A stretch of 64,000 nucleotides of DNA from Piscinibacter sp. XHJ-5 (GTDB lineage Bacteria > Pseudomonadota > Gammaproteobacteria > Burkholderiales > Burkholderiaceae_C). Made by a program: the position numbers and the translations under genes. This document shows, one piece after another, positions 46,163 through 54,122 of this stretch. Under the pieces are notes generated by a model. That model was not told the origin of the DNA. It saw only the letters and a program-made list of their open reading frames with translations, and did no database searches. The first letter of the stretch is position 1; the number at the start of each line of letters is the position of its first letter. Where the stretch lies: contig NZ_CP123228.1 in the NCBI RefSeq assembly GCF_029855045.1, positions 2,294,001 to 2,358,000 of the forward strand, in the 5' to 3' direction.

Positions 46163-47509
46163 ATGTCATCTCCTTTCAAGCCCATCACGCCCGCGCCCCG
46201 CCCGCGCAACGACGCGCCGTCCTCGCCGCGCCCCCTCGACGCCGCATGGCAGCGCTGGATCGTCGAGCAGCGCCTGCGCGGCTGCACGGTCGAGTCGATG
46301 CTGCAGTCGCTTCAAGGCGCCGGCCATGCACGCGCCGACGCCGAGCGCGCCATCGCCGCGATCGAGAGCGAACCCGCCTATGCGGTCGCCCAGGCCGTGC
46401 AGCAGCGCCACCGAAAGCTGGAGGCGGTGGCGCTGAACCTGCAGCGCCTGTGGGCGTCCGACCCGCAGTACCGCAGGGTCGAGAAGCGCGCCGACCTGTC
46501 GGCCGACGAGTTCGCGGCGCGATACGTGCGCGGATGCCGGCCGGTGGTGCTCACGGGACACACGCGCGACTGGCCCGCCATGCGGACATGGTCGCCGGAG
46601 GATCTCAAGCGGCGCTTCGGCCACCTCGATGTGGACGTCCAGTCCGAGCGCAACGCCGACACGAACTACGAGCAGAACAAGCTCAAGCTGACCCGCCGCG
46701 TCAACCTGGGCGCCTTCGTCGACCAGGTCGTGCGCGGCGGCCCGACCAACGACTACTACCTGACGGCCAACAACGAGCTGCTGCGCCGTCCCGAGTTCGC
46801 GCCGCTGCTGGCCGACATCGGCAGCCTGCCGCCGCTGTGCGACCGCTCGCAGCTGATGGAGCGCTCGTCGTTCTGGTTCGGCCCGGCCGGCACCGTGACG
46901 CCGCTGCACCACGACACGCTGATGCTGTTCCACACCCAGGTCGTGGGGCGCAAGCGCTGGCGCTTCGTCTCGCCGCTGGAGTGGTCGCGGGTCTACAACC
47001 TGCGCAACGTGTTCAGCGAGGTGGACCTGGAACGGCCCGACCCGGCACGTTTCCCGGACTTCCAGGACGCGGCGGTGCTCGAGGTGGTGGTCGAGCCGGG
47101 CGAGACGATGTTCCTGCCGCTGGCGTGGTGGCATCAGGTGGCTTCGCTCGACGTGAGCCTGTCCTTCTCGTACTCGTGCCTGGCGGTGCCCAACCAGTTC
47201 GACTATCCCGATCCGGCAGCGCCTGTCCCGTTGCCGCCCGCGCCGCCGCCGGTCCGCACGGCCGATGCCATGCAGGCGGAACTGCTGAACGCCGTGGCCG
47301 CGGCCGGCGGCATCGTGGAAGCCCAGTTCGGCGACGGCAGCGCGCTGCGATTCCGATCCGGCGTCTCGGGCATCGAGGTGCAGGTGAATCTCGCCGGCTC
47401 GCGGGCCTCGTACTACGGCGAGCGCTTGGCCGGCCTGGCGCGCGACGGCCGCGCCATCCAGTGCCACTTCGCCGACGGCTCGTCGATCAGCATCATGCCT
47501 TTCGGCTGA
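46163..47509 (+). CDS. JmjC-like cupin protein (Fe(II)/2-oxoglutarate oxygenase family)
   Basis: Residues 110-340 form a JmjC/FIH-type cupin. FAARYVRGCRPVVLTGHTRDW opens the fold; TPLHHDTLMLFHTQVVGRKRW carries the HxD metal pair, and LPLAWWHQVASLD the distal His. The RRxxF-type loop and 2-oxoglutarate-binding lysine region appear conserved. The N-terminal 100 residues are helical, with Pro/Arg at the start. The C-terminal 90 residues are an added beta-rich domain with FGDGS repeats. Members hydroxylate proteins or small molecules. The target is unknown. Confidence 0.75.
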   Translation: MSSPFKPITPAPRPRNDAPSSPRPLDAAWQRWIVEQRLRGCTVESMLQSLQGAGHARADAERAIAAIESEPAYAVAQAVQQRHRKLEAVALNLQRLWASDPQYRRVEKRADLSADEFAARYVRGCRPVVLTGHTRDWPAMRTWSPEDLKRRFGHLDVDVQSERNADTNYEQNKLKLTRRVNLGAFVDQVVRGGPTNDYYLTANNELLRRPEFAPLLADIGSLPPLCDRSQLMERSSFWFGPAGTVTPLHHDTLMLFHTQVVGRKRWRFVSPLEWSRVYNLRNVFSEVDLERPDPARFPDFQDAAVLEVVVEPGETMFLPLAWWHQVASLDVSLSFSYSCLAVPNQFDYPDPAAPVPLPPAPPPVRTADAMQAELLNAVAAAGGIVEAQFGDGSALRFRSGVSGIEVQVNLAGSRASYYGERLAGLARDGRAIQCHFADGSSISIMPFG

Positions 47510-47538
47510 GCCGCGGCCACTGCGCGCGGTCGTCGAAC

Positions 47539-47582
47539 TCCCTCACCCCGGCCCGCTCCCGTTCGCCGGAGAGGGAGCACGT
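47539..47582. repeat. REP-like palindromic element (copy 1)
   Basis: The sequence CCCTCACCCCGGCCCGCTCC continues through a turn into GGAGAGGGAGC, the CCCTCTCCC-type palindrome found in many Burkholderiales. It lies between two convergent genes and encodes the last residues of the methyltransferase on the minus strand. It may also act as a bidirectional terminator. Confidence 0.5.
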
Positions 47583-48373
47583 CCGGGATGCGGCAGGCGG
47601 GCCACGAGCAGGCGGTTGGCGAACGGCGGGCGGCCGTTCATCGGGCACGAGTGCACGTCGAAGCCGAGGCCCGAGAGGCTGGCCGTCCACGCCGGGAGCG
47701 TGCGCCCATGCAGGGATGCGTAGCCGCCGCCGAGCAGCCATCGCGTGACGCGGTCGATCTCCACGCCCAGGCGATAGCGAAGGGAGGCCGACGTATCGCC
47801 CACCCGCAGCAGGACCACGCCACCGGGGCGCAGGGCCCCGCGCACCCGCCGGAGCACCTCGTCCTGTTCATCGATCGCGATGTAGTGGAGCGTGTCGAAG
47901 AAGACCGCCACGTCGCAGCCGGGAAAGCTGGCGCCCCGCATGTCGTCCAGGATGAACGTCGCCGCAGGATCCATCATCGACGCGGCACGCGCGATGTCAC
48001 GCGAGCGGACATCGAAGCCGATCAGCGTCGCGCCGACGGGCGGCGCGGCCCACGTGGCCGGCCAGCGCCCGGACCGGGCTGCGTCGCCGGCCGCACGCAG
48101 GAGGCTCGCGAGCAATCCCTGCCCGCAACCGATGTCGAGGACCGTCGCCCCGGGCTCGATCAGGCCCTGCTCGAGCACGTGTCGGAACACACGGTCGCGG
48201 CGGAGCTTGGACCGCGCGAAGCGCGAGGCATGTCCGTCAGTGCGTCGATACGCTTGGCTCGCAGCTGCGACCATCGACCGCCAAGCCGCGTCGGCGCGCG
48301 GGTCGGCGCGGCCGAGGGAGCGCAGGCCGCTCGAAGCTTCACCCGGGGCCTGCAGGTCCAGCCCGTCACTCAT
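47543..48373 (-). CDS. class I SAM-dependent methyltransferase
   Basis: The 276-residue protein has the AdoMet-binding motif I VLDIGCGQGLLASLLRAAG, an acidic motif II in LIGFDVRSRDIARAA, and motif III/IV in CDVAVFFDTLHYI followed by ALRPGGVVLLRVGD. It transfers a methyl group to an unknown acceptor in the cytoplasm. Its C-terminal PSPANGSGPG tail is coded by a REP-like palindrome, so the original end of the protein probably lay nearer VARLPHP. It is divergent from the SnoaL-like gene. Confidence 0.8.
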   Translation of the reverse strand: MSDGLDLQAPGEASSGLRSLGRADPRADAAWRSMVAAASQAYRRTDGHASRFARSKLRRDRVFRHVLEQGLIEPGATVLDIGCGQGLLASLLRAAGDAARSGRWPATWAAPPVGATLIGFDVRSRDIARAASMMDPAATFILDDMRGASFPGCDVAVFFDTLHYIAIDEQDEVLRRVRGALRPGGVVLLRVGDTSASLRYRLGVEIDRVTRWLLGGGYASLHGRTLPAWTASLSGLGFDVHSCPMNGRPPFANRLLVARLPHPGRAPSPANGSGPG

Positions 48374-48504
48374 CGCTCGTCCCTCCGATGGTTGGCACAA
48401 CGCAGGATGCCCAGCATCCGGCGCCGATGACATCGGGTTTGCACCGTTCATCCGCGTGGCCTGGGAGCGCAGGCTCGAATGTCGTGTGGCAAGCCGGAGG
48501 GAAC

Positions 48505-48897
48505 ATGCCGATGACCGTGGAGTTGTTGCAGGCATTCGCCGACGCGTGGAACCGTCACGACATCGAGGCCCTGATGTCATTCATGACCGACGACTGCGTC
48601 TTCGAAGCCTCCGCGGGACCGCAGGCGTGCGGGACGTCGTGGACGGGCAGGGTCGACGTGAGGTCGGCCTTCGAGGCGGTGTGGGCCACCTACCCCGACG
48701 CGAGGTGGGACCATGCACGTCACTTCGTGTGCGGCGACCGGGGCGTCTCCGAATGGACATTCAGCGGAACACGAGCGGACGGTGCTCGGGTCGAGGTGAA
48801 CGGGTGCGACCTGTTCACCTTTCGCGGCGACAGGATCGTCGTGAAGAACTCGTACCGCAAGAACCGGCCTGCTCTGCCTGCCGCGACGTCCGTGTAG
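48505..48897 (+). CDS. SnoaL-like/nuclear transport factor 2 family protein
   Basis: The 130-residue product starts with GGAGGGA upstream of the ATG and matches the NTF2-fold pattern: LQAFADAWNRHDIEALMSFM, FEASAG, and a late SEWTFSGTRADGARVEVNG-type strand with FTFRGDRIVVKNSYRK. The fold forms a cone that binds small hydrophobic ligands or acts as an isomerase or cyclase. No substrate is evident. It precedes the metallophosphoesterase by 51 bases. Confidence 0.75.
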   Translation: MPMTVELLQAFADAWNRHDIEALMSFMTDDCVFEASAGPQACGTSWTGRVDVRSAFEAVWATYPDARWDHARHFVCGDRGVSEWTFSGTRADGARVEVNGCDLFTFRGDRIVVKNSYRKNRPALPAATSV

Positions 48898-48948
48898 TCA
48901 TCGAGCAGCTTCGGTAACATCGATTCCATCCACGGGGGGGAGGGTGGC

Positions 48949-50433
48949 ATGGCGGTGCTGACCCATGTGTGTCTGTCCGATCTGCATCTGGGCGCTGCCT
49001 ACAGCATCCTCACGGGTGTGACCGACGGCGGCGCACTCGACCTGTCGAAGACGAGCCCGAGCCTGGACGCCCTCGGGCGCGCACTCGCGCAGCAGATGTC
49101 GTCGCTCACGGACGGCGCGCCGCCGACGCTGGTCCTGCTCGGTGACGTGCTCGACATGGGGCTGTCGCCGACGGGCGACGTGGTCAGGGCGTACCGCCGC
49201 TTCGTCGAGACCCTGTTCCCGGCCGACCGGCCGCCCCTGTTCTCCGACCAGCTGGTGTGCGTGCCGGGCAATCACGATCACCACTTGTGGCGCGCGGCGC
49301 AGGACGAGCAGCTGCTCGATGCGCTCGGCCGATTGCCGCCTGCAGGCGATGCAACCCCCGAGCTGATCGAGAACACTGCGCTGTTCGGCACGCCAGGGGC
49401 CGCGTCGCGGCTGCTCACCGCCGTGATGCGCAGCTACCCCCACCTGGCGAATGCGCGAGTGGCCATCGCCTACCCGAACTTCGGGTTGTTCAACGAGGCG
49501 AACGGGCGCTGCATCGTGCTGCACCACGGCCACTACACGGACGCGATGTACCTGGCGATGTCGTCGCTCGATGCCGATGTGTCGGGCCGCGCGGCGCGGC
49601 CCAAGAGCGTGGCCGGGGTCGAGCGGCAGAACGGCGCGTGGGTCGACTTCCTCTGGTCCGATCTGGGCAGCGCGGGCAGGACCGGCCACGATGTGACGAC
49701 GCTCTACCAGATCATGCGCGACGCCGGCGCGTCGCACCGGTTCTGCGAGCAGCTCAGCCGCCGGGCGCTGTCCATGCTCTCCAGCGGCCTGGGGGTTCCC
49801 GGCGGCACGCAGGTGACGAACGGCATCACGGTCGACAACCTCGTGCGCGGCCTGGTCGACGCATCGTTCGGACGCGGCGCCGAATCGGAGCGCAACAGCT
49901 ACCTCAGCGTGATGTCGGACGGCGCGACGGCCGACCTGCGCTGGTACGTCGGCGGCCCGGTGTGCCGTCAGCTGCGCGACGAGGGCGTCTTCGATGCGGT
50001 CAGGGAGCTGTCGTTCGTCTTCGGCCACACCCACAAGCCCTTCCAGGACGAGCTGGTCGTCGCGCCCTGGTCCCTGCCGGTGAGCGTCTACAACACCGGC
50101 GGGTGGGTGATGGACCAGCCCACGATGGCACCGACGCAGGGCGCCTCGGCGATCTTCATCGATGCCGATCTCAACATCGCCGCGCAGAGGCTGTTCAACG
50201 ATCCGGCCAACGGCGTGATGGCTCCGGTGCACGTGCGCGGCGCCGGTGGGTTTCGAGACCGCGACAACGTCTTGCTCGGGCGGGTGCAGGCCGCGCTGGA
50301 CAGCTCGGCCGATCGGTGGGCGGCGTTCTCCGACTGCGCGCGGCGCGACGTTGCGCTGCGGGCCGAATGCCTGCTGGCCGAGTTCTTCGACCGCTCGAAG
50401 AACGGCTCCGCGCGCGCAGGAGACCATCGATGA
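48949..50433 (+). CDS. metallophosphoesterase
   Basis: The 494-residue protein carries the calcineurin-like phosphoesterase motifs in order: SDLHLG (DxH), LLGDVLDMG (GDxxD), VPGNHDHHLW (GNHD), LHHGHY and VFGHTHKP. These hold a dinuclear metal site. It has no signal peptide, and the substrate is unknown. Its stop overlaps the ATG of the next gene (ATGA), so it is translationally coupled to the GMC oxidoreductase/hydrolase fusion, which suggests a joint pathway, perhaps on a lipid. Confidence 0.8.
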   Translation: MAVLTHVCLSDLHLGAAYSILTGVTDGGALDLSKTSPSLDALGRALAQQMSSLTDGAPPTLVLLGDVLDMGLSPTGDVVRAYRRFVETLFPADRPPLFSDQLVCVPGNHDHHLWRAAQDEQLLDALGRLPPAGDATPELIENTALFGTPGAASRLLTAVMRSYPHLANARVAIAYPNFGLFNEANGRCIVLHHGHYTDAMYLAMSSLDADVSGRAARPKSVAGVERQNGAWVDFLWSDLGSAGRTGHDVTTLYQIMRDAGASHRFCEQLSRRALSMLSSGLGVPGGTQVTNGITVDNLVRGLVDASFGRGAESERNSYLSVMSDGATADLRWYVGGPVCRQLRDEGVFDAVRELSFVFGHTHKPFQDELVVAPWSLPVSVYNTGGWVMDQPTMAPTQGASAIFIDADLNIAAQRLFNDPANGVMAPVHVRGAGGFRDRDNVLLGRVQAALDSSADRWAAFSDCARRDVALRAECLLAEFFDRSKNGSARAGDHR

Positions 50434-53400
50434 GCAACTCGAACAGGCGCCTGTCTCGTCCGCTGGACGAGATGAAGGCGCACTACACGGTGGTCGTCGT
50501 CGGCTCGGGCTACGGCGCGGGCGTGGCCGCCTCGCGACTGGCCCGTGCCGGCCAGTCGGTCTGCGTGCTCGAGCGCGGCCGCGAGATCCGTCCGGGCGAG
50601 TACCCCGCGGACCTGTCGGGTGCACAGGCCGAGATGCAGGTCGACACCGCACGCGGGCGCCTGGGCAACCCGGTCGGCTTGTTCAACCTGCACCTGAACG
50701 ACGACATGCTCGCCATGGTCGGCTGCGGCCTGGGCGGCACCTCGCTGATCAACGCGAACGTGGCGCTGCAGATCGACAAGCGCATGTTCCGCCAGCAGCA
50801 CTGGCCGGCGGAGTTCCGCAACGATCCGGACCTGCTCGACGGGTTCTGCGAGCAGGCGATGCGCATGCTCGACGCGCGGGCCTATCCCGCCGACTTCCCG
50901 CCGCTGAACAAGCTGGAGGCGCTGCAGCAGTCGGCCGTCGCCATGAAGCAGCCGTTCTACCGGCCGCCCATTGCCGTCAACTTCGAGGACCAGGTCAATG
51001 CGTTCGGCGTCGGCCAGAAGAAATGCACGCTGTGCGGCGACTGCACCAGCGGCTGCAATCACGCCGCCAAGAACACGACGCTGATGAACTACCTGCCCGA
51101 CGCGTGCAACCATGGCGCCGAGATCTACACGCGGGCGCGGGTCACTCACGTCGAGCGCGACGATGAACGCTGGCGTGTCCACATCGAGCATGACGGGAGC
51201 GACGGATCCGCCGCGGCCTCGGTCGTCGGCGCCGACATCGTCGTGCTCGGCGCGGGCAGCCTCGGCTCGACCGAGATCCTGTTGCGCTCGAAGGCGCGCG
51301 GACTGCCGCTTTCGGACCGGCTCGGCCAGCGCTTTTCCGGCAATGGCGACGTGCTCGCGTTCAGCTACGACAGCTGCTGGCGCAGCGATGCCGGCACCTG
51401 GCGCAACGTGAACGGGGTGGGCGTCGGCACCAACGACGTCCCCGCAGCCGATCTGCCCGGGCCCTGCATCACCGGCGTCATCGACATGCGCGGCGCGGCC
51501 GACGTCACGCAGGGTTTGGTGATCGAGGAGGGCGTGATTCCGGGCGCGCTGGCCGCCGCGATGCCGCCGGCGTTGTTCTTCGCGAACGCGCAGGCCGGCG
51601 ACTTCTTCAGCTACGGCGCCGCGCAGGCCAAGTCGCGCCTGCTCGATGCGCAGGCCACGGGCGAGGCCCTGCAGAACAGCCCCGGCAGCATGGCCGCGAT
51701 GAGCTACAGCGGGCCCGTCGGCCGCACGCAGACGTATCTGGTGATGAGCGTCGACGACGCCGGCGGCGCGCTCGAACTGCGCGATGACCGGCTGCGCATC
51801 GTGTGGCCGGATGCCGGCGCCAGTCCGGTGATCGCGCGCGACAACGCCCTTCTCGCCAAGGCCGCCGAGGCGATACAGGGGCAGTTCATCGCCAATCCGC
51901 TGTGGAGCGAGCCGCTGGGCCGCAAGCTGGTCACCGTGCACCCGGTGGGCGGCTGCGGCATGGGCGACAGCGCCGAGGCAGGCGTCGTGAACCACCGCTG
52001 CCAGGTGTTCGCGTCCGTGCAGGGGCGCGAGGTGCACCGGGGGCTCTACGTCTGCGACGGCGCGGTCATGCCCGGCCCGGTGGGTGTCAACCCGTTGCTG
52101 ACCATTTCCGCGGTGGCCGAGCGTGCGTGCCGGCTCATCGCCGACGAGCACGGCTGGACCATCGCCGACGCGATGGCGCCGGCGCAGCCGCTGCCGCCCG
52201 GTTTCGCTGTCGCGGCCGCGGTGCCTGTTGCGGACGACGAGGGGCTCGCGGGCGACCTGGCGGGCCTGGGGCGTTCGCTGCTGAAGCACCTCGAGGACGG
52301 CGCCATCGACATCGCCAAGGACATCCTCTCGGCGATCATCGAGAAGCACCCCGACGCGCTCGCGCCGACCTTCCAGTTCACCGAGGGCATGCACGGCCAT
52401 GTGAGCCTTCGGGCCGTGGAGGACACCGCGCCGCCGGGCGAGCGCATCTCCAGCCCGTACGAGCTCGCCGCCGCGTGGGGCCGCGCCGAAGGCACGGCAC
52501 TGCGCTTCGACCTGACCATCGCCACCGACGATCTCGACCGGCTGGTGTCCGACCCCGCGCATCCGGCGCAGATCACCGGCACGGTCACCTGTGCGGCCCT
52601 TTCGGCGAGCCCGATGAAGGTGGCCGGCGGCGTCTTCCACCTGCTGCCGGTCGACGCGCAGCGTGTCGAGACCTGGACCATGACCTACGAGATGCAGCTC
52701 GAGCGCGAGGGCGCCGGTCCGCTGCACTTCAGCGGCTTCAAGGTGCTGCACCAGCAGGACGGCTCGCATTGGTGGAACGACGTGACGACGCTGTACGTCA
52801 CCCTTCGCGACGGCGACGCGAGCGGCGCGCCGGTGGCGCGCGGCATCCTCACGCTCGGTCTCGAAGACCTGCTGTGGCAAGGCGCATCGATTCGCGTCGG
52901 CGCCGGCAAGGGCGCGCTTGCCGAGCTGCTGGCCCATGTGCCGCGGGCGCAGCAGGCCGTCCAGGAGGTGTACCTGGCGAAGTTCGCCGGCTTCTTCGGC
53001 ATGGTGCTGTTCCGCGCCTACGGCGGCATGCTCGCGGACCTGAAGGACTTTCCCGCGCAGGACGACGCAGCGCGTCCGCGGCGCGCGCTGCGCGCTCCCG
53101 CGCCGGAGGTCGTCGACGTGCCGCTGCCCGATGGCTTTCACATCCGGCTCACCCGCTACCGCGGCGGCGCGCGAGGGCCGGTCGTGCTGGCGCCCGGCTT
53201 CTCGATCCGGGCGTCGTCTTATGCGATCGACACGGTGGACGAGAACCTCGTCGAGTTCCTCACGGCGGCGGAGTACGACGTGTGGCTGCTGGCGTACCGC
53301 GCCAGCCCGGACTCCGGAAGCCCGCTCGCGCCGTACACCATCGACGACATCGCCCGCATCGACTGGCCGGCCGCGGTGCACACGGTGCTGCAGCACACCG

Positions 53401-54116
53401 GTGCCGGCAGCGTGCAGGTCATCGCGCACTGCATCAGCTCGATGAGTCTGCTGATGTCGCTGCTCGACGGGCTGCAGGGCGTGCGGTCGGTGATCAGCTC
53501 GCAGCTCACCCTGCATCCTGTGACCGACTGGATCAACGATCTGAAGGCCGACATGGGCCTGGTGGCCCTGCTGGATCGCATGAGCCCGCTGAAGGGCGTG
53601 TTCCCGCTGGTGCCGGGAACGAGCGAGCTGGATGCCGAGATCGATGTCGCGACATGGAAGGTTCCGGTGCCCGACGGCGAGCAGTGCAAGAACCCGGTGT
53701 GCCATCGCGTCTTCTCGATCTACGGCCCGTCGTATGCGCACGCCCGGCTCAACCACTGGACCCACACGGCGATGCGCGAGATGTTCGGCCCCGTGTCGAT
53801 CAAGCCCTTCGAGCAGCTCGCGCTGATCATGCGCAAGGGTCACGTCGTCGACAGCGCCGGCAACGACACCTACCTGCAGCCCGACAAGGCTCGCAACCTC
53901 GCATTGCCCATCAGCTTCCTGGCCGGCAGTGCCAACCAGCTCTTCTATCCGGAGACGGCCGCCCGCACGCTGGCCTGGCTGCGCGCCCGCAACGACCCCG
54001 GCCTGTACCAGCTGCGCCTGCTTCCCGGCTATGCGCACTTCGACGTCTTCGTCGGCCGCGATGCGGCCCGGGACGTCTATCCGTACCTGCGCGAGCAGCT
54101 CGACCGGTTCAACTGA
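50430..54116 (+). CDS. GMC oxidoreductase (cholesterol-oxidase-like) / alpha-beta hydrolase fusion
   Basis: The 1228-residue protein starts with a flavin-binding GMC domain of about 570 residues: VVVVGSGYGAGVAASRLARA for the FAD fold, GCGLGGTSLINANV, and the closing HPVGGCGMG and VNPLLTISAVAER. A four-cysteine cluster (KCTLCGDCTSGCNHAAKNT) lies near residue 200, typical of a GMC subgroup. A middle beta-rich region of about 300 residues follows. A C-terminal alpha/beta hydrolase domain (from about residue 890) has AHCISSM in place of GxSxG, hence a likely cysteine nucleophile, and a late histidine in GYAHFDVF. A role in sterol or fatty-lipid oxidation and cleavage is inferred. It is coupled to the upstream phosphoesterase. 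Confidence 0.8.
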   Translation: MSNSNRRLSRPLDEMKAHYTVVVVGSGYGAGVAASRLARAGQSVCVLERGREIRPGEYPADLSGAQAEMQVDTARGRLGNPVGLFNLHLNDDMLAMVGCGLGGTSLINANVALQIDKRMFRQQHWPAEFRNDPDLLDGFCEQAMRMLDARAYPADFPPLNKLEALQQSAVAMKQPFYRPPIAVNFEDQVNAFGVGQKKCTLCGDCTSGCNHAAKNTTLMNYLPDACNHGAEIYTRARVTHVERDDERWRVHIEHDGSDGSAAASVVGADIVVLGAGSLGSTEILLRSKARGLPLSDRLGQRFSGNGDVLAFSYDSCWRSDAGTWRNVNGVGVGTNDVPAADLPGPCITGVIDMRGAADVTQGLVIEEGVIPGALAAAMPPALFFANAQAGDFFSYGAAQAKSRLLDAQATGEALQNSPGSMAAMSYSGPVGRTQTYLVMSVDDAGGALELRDDRLRIVWPDAGASPVIARDNALLAKAAEAIQGQFIANPLWSEPLGRKLVTVHPVGGCGMGDSAEAGVVNHRCQVFASVQGREVHRGLYVCDGAVMPGPVGVNPLLTISAVAERACRLIADEHGWTIADAMAPAQPLPPGFAVAAAVPVADDEGLAGDLAGLGRSLLKHLEDGAIDIAKDILSAIIEKHPDALAPTFQFTEGMHGHVSLRAVEDTAPPGERISSPYELAAAWGRAEGTALRFDLTIATDDLDRLVSDPAHPAQITGTVTCAALSASPMKVAGGVFHLLPVDAQRVETWTMTYEMQLEREGAGPLHFSGFKVLHQQDGSHWWNDVTTLYVTLRDGDASGAPVARGILTLGLEDLLWQGASIRVGAGKGALAELLAHVPRAQQAVQEVYLAKFAGFFGMVLFRAYGGMLADLKDFPAQDDAARPRRALRAPAPEVVDVPLPDGFHIRLTRYRGGARGPVVLAPGFSIRASSYAIDTVDENLVEFLTAAEYDVWLLAYRASPDSGSPLAPYTIDDIARIDWPAAVHTVLQHTGAGSVQVIAHCISSMSLLMSLLDGLQGVRSVISSQLTLHPVTDWINDLKADMGLVALLDRMSPLKGVFPLVPGTSELDAEIDVATWKVPVPDGEQCKNPVCHRVFSIYGPSYAHARLNHWTHTAMREMFGPVSIKPFEQLALIMRKGHVVDSAGNDTYLQPDKARNLALPISFLAGSANQLFYPETAARTLAWLRARNDPGLYQLRLLPGYAHFDVFVGRDAARDVYPYLREQLDRFN

Positions 54117-54122
54117 GGCCTG

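Noticed and set aside
45903..46169. An 88-codon frame on the minus strand between the alcohol dehydrogenase and cupin genes.
   Set aside because: The first half looks vaguely protein-like, but there is no ribosome-binding site, no recognisable family and the end is low-complexity.
50088..54038. A 1316-codon open frame on the minus strand opposite the GMC fusion gene.
   Set aside because: It is a shadow created by the strong GC bias at third positions. Its product is Arg/His/Ala-rich with no motif, while the plus strand shows a complete flavoenzyme and hydrolase.
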